Shown piece by piece: positions 1-4,832 of a stretch of DNA of 21,428 nt (positions are counted from its first letter, which is position 1; each line of letters starts with the position of its first letter). The notes beneath the pieces are model-generated. The model searched no databases. It had not been told where the DNA came from and saw only the letters and a program-made list of their open reading frames with translations. The position numbers were made by a program, and so were the translations under genes. This stretch comes from a virus, in IMG/VR virus record IMGVR_UViG_3300048597_000112, positions 1 to 21,428 of that record. One strand, 5' to 3'.

Positions 1-1
1 C

Positions 2-412
2 GCGAACCTCACGGGTGCGAACCTCAGGGGCGCGAAGGGAATCGCACCGGAGCGTTTCAATGATCTGCGGCTGCTTCTTGACCAAGTGGGTAAGATCCGC
101 GCCTACAAGCTGGTCAGGGCGGACCTCACCAGCCCGATCCAGACCGACACCCCGATCACCTACGAGATCGGCAGTACGGTCGAAGCCGAAGCCGACACTG
201 ACTCCAATAGGGACTGCGGGGCGGGAATCAACCTGGCAACTCTCCCCTGGTGCCTCCGGGAATGGCGACCGGGCCAACGCATTCTGCTCTGCGAGTTCAC
301 CGCGAAGGACATAGCGGCGATTCCGCATAGCGGGGGCAAGTTCCGCGTTCACAGGGCAAAGGTGGTTCGGGAGGTTGACCTCGAAGCCATCTTCGAGAAG
401 GAGAGATCGTGA
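2..412 (+). CDS. Pentapeptide-repeat protein with C-terminal phage domain, 5' end missing
   Basis: The frame is open from the first bases, so the start lies before the window. The first visible residues, ANLTGANLRGAKG, follow the A(N/D)LxG pattern of pentapeptide repeats, which fold into a right-handed beta helix. After a short helical linker comes a region of about 85 residues with the patterns GAGINLATLPW and GGKFRVHRAKVVREVD. I know this as a domain attached to the end of many phage pentapeptide or leucine-rich proteins, where it has no proven role. An internal ATG at 86 would give 108 aa but would cut the repeats off, so I prefer the open 5' end. The stop overlaps the next gene. Function is unknown; some pentapeptide proteins mimic DNA and bind gyrase, but nothing here shows that. 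Confidence 0.75.
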   Translation, partial: ANLTGANLRGAKGIAPERFNDLRLLLDQVGKIRAYKLVRADLTSPIQTDTPITYEIGSTVEAEADTDSNRDCGAGINLATLPWCLREWRPGQRILLCEFTAKDIAAIPHSGGKFRVHRAKVVREVDLEAIFEKERS

Positions 413-573
413 TGCTCGGCACCTACCCAGGCACCCGTGAAGCCGAACTGCTGCGGCAGATCAAGTCCATCGCGGAGAACCTGGACTACACCGCGCCTGA
501 ACTCAAAGCCGAGCGGCGGAAGATGGCCCTCATCGCCATCCGCCGGCTGATCCGCGAATGGGAGCAGTCGTGA
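412..573 (+). CDS. Small hypothetical protein (53 aa)
   Basis: The reading frame runs from ATG 412, or GTG 409 in the same frame, to TGA 571-573. AAGGAG at 398-403 is a good ribosome binding site for either start. The product begins MLGTYPGTREAEL and is rich in charged helix formers (LLRQIKSIAENL, AERRKMALIAIRRLI), so it is probably a small all-helical protein. It overlaps the stop of the gene before it and the GTG start of the gene after it, as expected in a coupled phage operon. I do not recognise a family. The overlaps and binding site are the main evidence that it is real. Confidence 0.6.
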   Translation: MLGTYPGTREAELLRQIKSIAENLDYTAPELKAERRKMALIAIRRLIREWEQS

Positions 574-749
574 TCGACCGAGGCGACATCCTCACCGACC
601 CCCGGGGCGAGAAGTGGAAAGTCCTGCGGGTCAAGCGCGACGTGGCAGATTTGGCACACCTCGAGCGGTTCACGCTCGAGCCCCGGATCAGCGGCATCAA
701 CGCAACGGTCAAGCGGAAGGAACTGGACAAGTGGAGGAAGGAAGCATGA
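570..749 (+). CDS. Small hypothetical protein (59 aa)
   Basis: The start chosen is GTG 570, which overlaps the previous stop as GTGA and has GGGAG at 560-564. ATG 558 is in the same frame but inside the upstream gene. The product has a beta-rich N-terminal half (DILTDPRGEKWKVLRVKRDV) and a basic C-terminal end (VKRKELDKWRKEA). The pattern of a short strand, a turn with PRG and then KWKVLRV resembles small SH3-like beta barrels of phage accessory proteins, but that is a weak impression. Its stop overlaps the next ATG. Function is unknown. Confidence 0.6.
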   Translation: MIDRGDILTDPRGEKWKVLRVKRDVADLAHLERFTLEPRISGINATVKRKELDKWRKEA

Positions 750-1393
750 GCAACGCAAAGACAGTGAAACTGGAATCCGGCGTACACGGGCCCGGAGAAG
801 GCAAAGCCTGCGTCATGGAAGTAGTTTCGATGCTGGCCGGTGAATCGTTCACCGACAGCCCCGAATGCGCCTGCCCGGTTCTGAGCGAGTTCGCCCGCCA
901 AACCAACGACTGGATGAAAGACGACGAGCGCCATCTGCTCTGGCCGTTCACGACCCGGCTGGCAGGATCGAAGGCCGACCGGGAAACCGAGCAGAAGCGG
1001 ACCTACCGCATGGCAGATTGGGCGTGTCGGGAAGTCACACCGCTGGCACTTGAAGCAGCGAGCAAGGATGAGGCAGCCCGATCCCTGCGAGAACTTGCGC
1101 CCGTCACGGATAGGGAAAGCGCCGCCGCCGCCCACGCCTACGCCGCCCACGCCGCCTACGCCGCCCACGGCGCCTACGCCGCCCGCACCGCCGCCGCCCA
1201 CGCCGCCTACGCCGCCCGCACCGCCGCCGCCCACGCCGCCTACGCCGCCCACGCCGCCGCAGCCGACTACGCCTACCGCCCAACGATCCTCCAAATGAGG
1301 CTCGACCTACTGGACGAACTCTGCCCCCCAGCACCGCTACCCAGCGATGTGGTCACGGCACAGATCGCCCGAGAGTTGGAGGCGGCAGCATGA
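746..1393 (+). CDS. Conserved phage protein with Ala/His/Tyr-rich repeat tract (215 aa)
   Basis: ATG 746 overlaps the previous stop and follows GGAAGGAAG at 735-743. The N-terminal part, about residues 1-120, carries the pattern CVMEVVSMLAGESFTDSPEC and then NDWMKDDERHLLWPF. I recognise this as a recurring but uncharacterised protein of actinobacterial phages and their hosts. Residues of about 126-177 are almost only Ala, His, Tyr and Arg in units such as AYAAH and AARTAAAH, encoded by GCC repeats with an exact 33-base tandem copy. The C-terminal part (LQMRLDLLDELC) looks helical. The repeat tract may vary in length between relatives. No function is known to me. Confidence 0.8.
   Translation: MSNAKTVKLESGVHGPGEGKACVMEVVSMLAGESFTDSPECACPVLSEFARQTNDWMKDDERHLLWPFTTRLAGSKADRETEQKRTYRMADWACREVTPLALEAASKDEAARSLRELAPVTDRESAAAAHAYAAHAAYAAHGAYAARTAAAHAAYAARTAAAHAAYAAHAAAADYAYRPTILQMRLDLLDELCPPAPLPSDVVTAQIARELEAAA
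1172..1237 (+). repeat. 33-bp tandem direct repeat, two copies, inside the Ala-rich gene
   Basis: Bases 1172-1204 and 1205-1237 are identical 33-base units. Each encodes the 11 residues AYAARTAAAHA. They sit in a longer imperfect tract (about 1120-1270) built from GCC with CAC, TAC and CGC codons. The unit is a multiple of three, so loss or gain of a copy would keep the frame. This is a likely site of slippage or unequal recombination. Confidence 0.9.
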
Positions 1394-1632
1394 GCCGGTT
1401 CGACCCCGAGAAGGTGGAGGGAATCGTGTTCGCGGAATCGAGCCTCATCCCCGGCAAGGCGACCAGCAACCCCGTGTGCGACCGTTTCGTGAACGCCGAC
1501 ACCTACCGCGAACTCTACGCCCACGCCGAGGCTATGGCGAAGGCGATTGAGGCCCGGAAGGAAGGCCGCGTACTGGACGCTGGCTACAACTTAGACCGCG
1601 CCCTAGCCGCCTACAGGGAGGGGGAGGAATGA
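1390..1632 (+). CDS. Hypothetical protein (80 aa)
   Basis: ATG 1390 overlaps the previous stop as ATGA. The product has an N-terminal part with SRFDPEKVEGIVFAESS and a helical C-terminal half (ADTYRELYAHAEAMAKAIEA and then LDRALAAYREGEE). I do not recognise a family. The helical repeat-like spacing of the second half could support a small helical hairpin. It is part of the coupled early-type operon, and its stop overlaps the next start. Confidence 0.65.
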   Translation: MSRFDPEKVEGIVFAESSLIPGKATSNPVCDRFVNADTYRELYAHAEAMAKAIEARKEGRVLDAGYNLDRALAAYREGEE

Positions 1633-1844
1633 GGGAGCGAACGACAGGAATGAAGTTTCGACCAACAAGGGTGCGAGTAGTGCCGTCTGCCGAAGGGCCA
1701 AAGGCCACGCTACCGACCGGGCCAATAGCCGGGAAGCCAACCATTCAACATTCACTTTCAGCCGCCGACCGCGCAAGGCTGAAACGCATGGTCGGGCCGT
1801 GGCAAGATCACCTTGTCAGGGAAGGGGTAGACAATGCCGAGTGA
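1629..1844 (+). CDS. Small basic hypothetical protein (71 aa)
   Basis: ATG 1629 overlaps the previous stop as ATGA, and AGGGGGAGG at 1618-1626 provides a strong binding site close to it. An in-frame ATG at 1650 gives a shorter form beginning MKFRPTRVRVVPSAEG. The product is basic and rich in Pro and Arg in the first half. It ends in a short amphipathic segment, LSAADRARLKRMVGPWQDHL, that may be a helix. Function is unknown. Confidence 0.55.
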   Translation: MRERTTGMKFRPTRVRVVPSAEGPKATLPTGPIAGKPTIQHSLSAADRARLKRMVGPWQDHLVREGVDNAE

Positions 1845-1959
1845 AGATGAGCAAGTGGAGATAGATCGCCTCTTGGAAGCCGCAAGGGAACTTCACCACG
1901 AATATGGCTGGACGCTGCAACACATCATGGAGGAAATCCAGTTGGGAGGGGTTCAGTAA
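1834..1959 (+). CDS. Small acidic hypothetical protein (41 aa)
   Basis: This short frame starts at ATG 1834, inside the end of the previous gene, and stops at TAA 1957-1959, which overlaps the next ATG as TAATG. GGGAAGGGG at 1819-1827 can serve as binding site. The product MPSEDEQVEIDRLLEAAREL continues with HHEYGWTLQHIMEEI and is likely one or two helices. Its first six residues, MPSEDE, are the same as those of the next gene, and the bases before the two starts are also alike. That suggests a local duplication of the start region. Confidence 0.55.
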   Translation: MPSEDEQVEIDRLLEAARELHHEYGWTLQHIMEEIQLGGVQ

Positions 1960-2729
1960 TGCCGAGTGAAGACGAGATAGAAGCCCGGCCCCAGGAAGTC
2001 CACTCCTGCCACACCGACTGTCCCTGCCAGTCAGGAGGCGAGCCGGTGTCTGACTTTGTGGAAGCCCGGACTGAGCCGACTCAAGTATCGAAACATGAAA
2101 CCGGGCAACCCTGTTGCGGTCCCTTAGAGTGCGCCGACTCCGAGTGCTGGCAACCGGAGTCACCGAACGGTGACATTTCTGGCGGAAACGCAACCAGTCT
2201 CCCGCCAAGTAACCGAACGGTGACACCCATCCCCGACGAGGCTGTGCAACCCCGCCGCTGCGAACCCTGCGACGTAGAGGGATACGACGAGTGCCGGTGT
2301 GGGCGAGGCGAACAACCGCAAGATAAGGAGGCCCGGAACATGGCCGAAGTGGAAGAAGTGCGGGTTAGCAACGAGGCCCGGCTGCCGTGGGAAGCAACCC
2401 ACGCCGCGTATACCGCACTGCTTGGCAAGGCGAAGGCCGAGTTCGTAGAAATGAACCACACGGCGAACTTCGACGAGCAGATCAACCGGGCCAAGACCAT
2501 TCTGCTCGCCGCCCTCCCCCATCTACACCGAGAATGGGCGAGAGGCCGCACGTTCTACGACCGTGAAGCCGCAATCCGGGCCGACACTCTGGCGAAGGTA
2601 CGGGAGCGGGTGGAGGCAGAGATAGCCCGGATCAGGGGAGCGAGCAACGAACTGGCTCCGTCGCTGAACTCCTACATGGACGTTTTCGGGCCGCGAATCC
2701 TCGCCGCCATAGACAAGGCCGAGGCATGA
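1959..2729 (+). CDS. Two-part hypothetical protein: Cys-rich N-terminus, helical C-terminus (256 aa)
   Basis: ATG 1959 overlaps the stop before it. Residues 1-127 are rich in Cys, Pro and acidic residues (CHTDCPCQSGGE, CCGPLECADSECW, CEPCDVEGYDECRCG). They may bind metal or be poorly folded. Residues 128-256 look like a compact helical domain (EATHAAYTALLGKAKAEFVE, EQINRAKTILLAALPHLHRE and a C-terminal amphipathic helix). An in-frame ATG at 2340 begins exactly at the second part and has AAGGAGG at 2325-2331. The gene may therefore make both a long and a 129-aa form, or the N-terminal part may be a secondary addition. No family is recognised. Confidence 0.6.
   Translation: MPSEDEIEARPQEVHSCHTDCPCQSGGEPVSDFVEARTEPTQVSKHETGQPCCGPLECADSECWQPESPNGDISGGNATSLPPSNRTVTPIPDEAVQPRRCEPCDVEGYDECRCGRGEQPQDKEARNMAEVEEVRVSNEARLPWEATHAAYTALLGKAKAEFVEMNHTANFDEQINRAKTILLAALPHLHREWARGRTFYDREAAIRADTLAKVRERVEAEIARIRGASNELAPSLNSYMDVFGPRILAAIDKAEA
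2159..2174. promoter_or_regulatory. Perfect 16-bp dyad, possible protein binding site (copy 1)
   Basis: GTCACCGAACGGTGAC has 7-base perfect inverted arms around AA. A nearly identical copy lies 50 bases downstream at 2209-2224. Centres 50 bases apart would place both on the same face of the helix (about five turns). They lie in the odd Cys-rich half of a coding region, upstream of an internal start at 2340. An operator or phage repressor binding site is possible; chance plus coding constraint is the alternative. Confidence 0.3.
2209..2224. promoter_or_regulatory. 16-bp dyad, possible protein binding site (copy 2)
   Basis: GTAACCGAACGGTGAC matches the site at 2159-2174 at 15 of 16 bases. The single change breaks one base pair of the dyad. 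The shared core ACCGAACGGTGACA is 14 bases. The repeat has the same orientation and a spacing of exactly 50 bases. The second copy keeps the right half-site intact. Confidence 0.3.
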
Positions 2730-2926
2730 CCGACACCACCAACCTCGTCAAGAAGGCAGAGGCCCACGCAGAAGCCCGGCTCAGGCTCCGGCTCGTGCGG
2801 AAGGTGGACGCCCTGCGCATCAGCACCAGCGACCGGGCGCTCTCGCCGGCCACTCGAAGGGCGGCAGACCGGGCGCATAACGCCGCACTAGACGACGTAC
2901 TCGCCGCGATCCGGGAGGACGGATGA
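2726..2926 (+). CDS. Hypothetical helical protein (66 aa)
   Basis: ATG 2726 overlaps the previous stop as ATGA. The product is very rich in Ala and Arg and almost all helix formers (KKAEAHAEARLRLRLVRKVD, then LSPATRRAADRAHNAALDDV). The heptad-like spacing suggests a short coiled coil or helical hairpin. Its stop overlaps the next ATG. Function is unknown. Confidence 0.6.
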   Translation: MTDTTNLVKKAEAHAEARLRLRLVRKVDALRISTSDRALSPATRRAADRAHNAALDDVLAAIREDG

Positions 2927-3129
2927 GCAAGTGGCAGCGCATGACCCCGGAACAACGGCGAGCGGCGCGGCGGAAGTCGGCGCGGGCCAAGTTCGGATGG
3001 GAGGTGGGCCGGATCGAGATCCGCGAGGTGCCATCAGCCGACCAACGCTTGCTGGTCTATCTGTGGTGGGCGGGCCTGGCAGGCATGTGCTTTGTCCTCG
3101 TCATCCTCGCGATTCTGGAGCTGCCGTGA
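2923..3129 (+). CDS. Small protein with C-terminal membrane segment (68 aa)
   Basis: ATG 2923 overlaps the previous stop and has GGGAGG at 2912-2917. Residues 1-30 are strongly basic (MTPEQRRAARRKSARAKFGW). Residues of about 43-66 form one hydrophobic segment (LLVYLWWAGLAGMCFVLVIL and on). This would be a tail-anchored protein with a basic cytoplasmic head. The next gene is also a tiny membrane protein, so the two may act together. A holin-type role is conceivable, but no endolysin gene lies in the window, so I do not call it that. Confidence 0.65.
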   Translation: MSKWQRMTPEQRRAARRKSARAKFGWEVGRIEIREVPSADQRLLVYLWWAGLAGMCFVLVILAILELP

Positions 3130-3272
3130 GCACCCGAATCGTAGACGCCATGTTCGGCACCGCGTTCCTCGTGCTGGGTGGCTACAACGCAGCGAGCGGG
3201 ATGTACCTCCTTGCCTTTGCGCTGATTGTCACCGGCATCATCTTCTGGGAACTCCCGAGGGAGCCGCGATGA
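3126..3272 (+). CDS. Very small membrane protein (48 aa)
   Basis: GTG 3126 overlaps the previous stop as GTGA, and TGA 3270-3272 overlaps the next ATG. The product, beginning MSTRIVDAMFGTAFLVLGGY, has two hydrophobic stretches at about residues 9-20 and 25-41 (MYLLAFALIVTGIIFW). It ends in the charged tail ELPREPR. It may form a membrane hairpin, though the first stretch is short. A longer reading of the same frame from ATG 2931 would overlap the upstream gene almost fully and is unlikely. Coupling to the single-span protein before it suggests a shared role. Confidence 0.55.
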   Translation: MSTRIVDAMFGTAFLVLGGYNAASGMYLLAFALIVTGIIFWELPREPR

Positions 3273-3517
3273 GCACCACCACCGAACTATGGAAGGCCCA
3301 GGGCAAGCTCGAGCAGCTCCGAGCCGAACACGCCAACGCCCTGATGCGAGCAACCGCAGAAGCCGAACTCAGCCGAGACCAGGCATGGCGTAAGCGCATC
3401 ATCGAGAAGGCCGCAAGCTGGGACCGGGCAGCACTAGGCCGCGACGATCAGGCGCAGATCAACCTCTGCCGGGCATTCGCACGGGAGCTGCGGGCGCTGG
3501 GGAGTCCTGAGACGTGA
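3269..3517 (+). CDS. Hypothetical coiled-coil-like protein (82 aa)
   Basis: ATG 3269 overlaps the previous stop. The first half (STTTELWKAQGKLEQLRAEH and ANALMRATAEAELSRDQAW) is a good candidate for a long amphipathic helix. The second half (LGRDDQAQINLCRAFARELR) is probably another. No family is recognised. The stop overlaps the GTG start of the next gene. Confidence 0.6.
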   Translation: MSTTTELWKAQGKLEQLRAEHANALMRATAEAELSRDQAWRKRIIEKAASWDRAALGRDDQAQINLCRAFARELRALGSPET

Positions 3518-4104
3518 AAGACCCGCTGGCCGGCTACCGCAAGGCAATCAACGAGCGCAAGGTGTCCGTCCTGCGCTACCCGGCATCAGAGCCCTGCCCC
3601 GTAGGTGAAGGGCAGTTCTACAAGCTCCAGTCCTGCGTTATCGAGATTGAACGCCCCCACCGCAAGATCGTCAAGGGCAAGCCCGCCGAATGGCACGTCA
3701 CGTTCATCCGCCACGAGCAGGACCGGGTGAACCTCCTGCGGCAGTCACCGCCGGTCCATGCCACGGGCGAACAGGACGCCAGCCTGAACATGACCCAGGC
3801 CGAACGGGCACGGCGCGACGGCAACTACACGTCCACGACCTACGCGGCCATGCCGCATGAGCCCGAGTCGGTCGGCCCTGACTGGCAGGACAAGGGCGCA
3901 GCCGAGCGCGAGCTGAAGCGGCAGGAGAGCAGGCGGGCGCTAAGGGCCGAACGGGACGCGCGTGACGCTGCCCGATTGGTCAAGGCCCAGGGCGCAAGGG
4001 TCATCCTCGAATCGGCCAAGATGGGCCGCGACATTACCCCGCTGCTGGCCGACATATTCGCGCGCCTCAAGCGCGAAGCCGACGAATTAGACAAAGCCGC
4101 TTGA
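3514..4104 (+). CDS. Hypothetical protein with helical C-terminal tail (196 aa)
   Basis: GTG 3514 overlaps the previous stop as GTGA. Residues 1-85 look like a mixed alpha/beta domain (KVSVLRYPASEPCPVGEGQF, WHVTFIRHEQDRVNLLRQSP). The pattern VGEGQFYKLQSCVIEIERPH suggests a small beta domain. Residues 130-196 are a long charged helix (ERELKRQESRRALRAERDAR) ending in GRDITPLLADIFARLKREAD. That last motif reappears in the small gene at 4283-4426. The TGA stop sits inside the candidate -35 of the downstream promoter. No function can be given. Confidence 0.7.
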   Translation: MKDPLAGYRKAINERKVSVLRYPASEPCPVGEGQFYKLQSCVIEIERPHRKIVKGKPAEWHVTFIRHEQDRVNLLRQSPPVHATGEQDASLNMTQAERARRDGNYTSTTYAAMPHEPESVGPDWQDKGAAERELKRQESRRALRAERDARDAARLVKAQGARVILESAKMGRDITPLLADIFARLKREADELDKAA

Positions 4105-4132
4105 ATTTTTCCGTCCGCTCAGAGCATATAAT
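4101..4132 (+). promoter_or_regulatory. Candidate promoter for the structured RNA
   Basis: A perfect -10 hexamer, TATAAT, lies at 4127-4132 in an AT-rich patch that stands out in this GC-rich genome. The best -35-like hexamer is TTGAAT at 4101-4106, but the 20-base spacer is longer than the ideal 17. A start about 7 bases after the -10 falls at 4139. It would lead straight into the hairpin-rich segment that ends in a strong terminator. Confidence 0.5.
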
Positions 4133-4138
4133 GTAATC

Positions 4139-4260
4139 ATGCCTCATTGCCCACCGCGAGATAGCGGTGGTCCGGGGTCACCCGTCGCGGACGGTTTGAC
4201 CATGTGATCCCGGAAACAGAATACCCGGCCCCATCAGCCCGCCCTTCGGCGGGTTTTCTT
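4139..4260 (+). ncRNA. Putative structured small RNA (or 5' leader), about 120 nt
   Basis: Between a TATAAT box and a rho-independent terminator lie three strong helices. (a) CCACCGC 4151-4157 pairs with GCGGTGG 4164-4170. (b) TCCGGGGTCA 4171-4180 pairs with TGATCCCGGA 4205-4214, 10 pairs with one G-U. (c) Inside it, CCGTC 4182-4186 pairs with GACGG 4190-4194. GGTCA 4176-4180 could instead pair with TGACC 4197-4201, so two folds compete. An unstructured linker then leads to the terminator. It could be a free-standing phage small RNA, or an attenuator leader for the gene at 4283. An ATG lies at the predicted transcription start and would encode only 22 aa. I know no named family that matches. 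Confidence 0.5.
4238..4260 (+). terminator. Rho-independent terminator
   Basis: CCCGCC at 4238-4243, loop CTTC, then GGCGGG at 4248-4253, followed by TTTTCTT at 4254-4260. The stem is perfect, the tetraloop compact and the T tract good. It would end transcripts from the upstream operon and from the candidate promoter at 4101-4132. Confidence 0.88.
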
Positions 4261-4282
4261 GTTCTAGATGCGGGAGGGTTTC

Positions 4283-4426
4283 ATGCGAAGTGCCGAGGAT
4301 GCCGTGCGGGCTTTCCGCAAGCAGGCCGACAATGTAATGCTCGCCTCAGCGCGAGCCGGTAGGGACATTCGCCCCCTTGTGGCCGACCTGCTGGCGATTT
4401 TCCACAAGGAGTCAGGGCGTGAGTAG
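4283..4426 (+). CDS. Small protein sharing a motif with the gene at 3514 (47 aa)
   Basis: ATG 4283 has GGGAGG at 4272-4277 with 5 bases between. ATG 4268 is in frame but has no binding site. The product starts MRSAEDAVRAFRKQADNV. Residues of about 21-43, ASARAGRDIRPLVADLLAIF, closely follow the tail of the 3514-4104 product, which has ESAKMGRDITPLLADIFARL. It therefore looks like a stand-alone copy of that C-terminal segment. It is the first gene after the terminator at 4238-4260, so its expression needs readthrough or a separate promoter. The stop region overlaps the next gene start at 4419. Confidence 0.6.
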   Translation: MRSAEDAVRAFRKQADNVMLASARAGRDIRPLVADLLAIFHKESGRE

Positions 4427-4703
4427 TCAGCCGTATTTGACCCTCTGGGGCCGCCGGGCATTAAGTGCCCTGCGCGGAGAAGATGACTTCGAGCTGGGCG
4501 ATTGCCTCGCAAAGCTAACCGAGGCAGACTTTCGGTGCCTAGTGGACATCGCCGCCGATATGAACGGAGCGGGCGACCTGGCCGCGCTTCGTGAGTCGGC
4601 CAAGCAGTCGGCCCGTGAAAAGTGGGAGGAGGAGATGAACCGCACGGAAAGCTTCAGCCGGGTCATTCCCACGCGGGCCACCCTAGACCTGATCGGCTAC
4701 TAA
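4419..4703 (+). CDS. Hypothetical acidic protein (94 aa)
   Basis: GTG 4419 is preceded by AAGGAG at 4406-4411 with 7 bases of spacing. It overlaps the end of the gene before it, and no better in-frame start follows nearby. The product (MSSQPYLTLWGRRALSALRG, then LGDCLAKLTEADFRCLVDIA) is mostly helical. It ends with a charged helix (SAREKWEEEMNRTESFS) and a short tail, IPTRATLDLIGY. I recognise no family. It is the last gene before the noncoding island. Confidence 0.65.
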   Translation: MSSQPYLTLWGRRALSALRGEDDFELGDCLAKLTEADFRCLVDIAADMNGAGDLAALRESAKQSAREKWEEEMNRTESFSRVIPTRATLDLIGY

Positions 4704-4778
4704 TTAGCGTCCGACCCACCCCGTAATGTTCCGCATGCTGTTTGGGTTGTTCATGTGGTTCCTTTCATGGTGAGGTCA

Positions 4779-4830
4779 GAGGCGCCGCCGGTCTGCAGAG
4801 GTACCAAAGCCGGCGGCGCTTCACTTTTCT
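4779..4830 (+). terminator. Long GC hairpin with T-rich tail, terminator-like
   Basis: GAGGCGCCGCCGG at 4779-4791 pairs with CCGGCGGCGCTTC at 4810-4822: 13 pairs with one G-U. The 18-base loop contains the small palindromes TCTGCAGA and GGTACC. CTTTTCT at 4824-4830 follows. The stem is very stable but the loop is large, so it may work as a terminator or as a processing signal. It separates the gene ending at 4703 from the tRNA-like element that begins at 4833. Confidence 0.55.
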
Positions 4831-4832
4831 CC

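Noticed and set aside
530-1294. A Gly/Val-rich 254-codon frame on the - strand
   Set aside because: The GGVGGVGG pattern is the complement of the GCC repeat in the Ala-rich gene, not a real Gly-rich protein.
2923-3272. Naming the two small membrane proteins holins
   Set aside because: There is no endolysin in the window and the spans are too short and few to be diagnostic.
4704-4770. A 16-codon frame on the - strand with AAAGGA before its ATG (MNNPNSMRNITGWVGR)
   Set aside because: The binding site and spacing are good, but the frame is too short and alone on this strand. I saw no other support.
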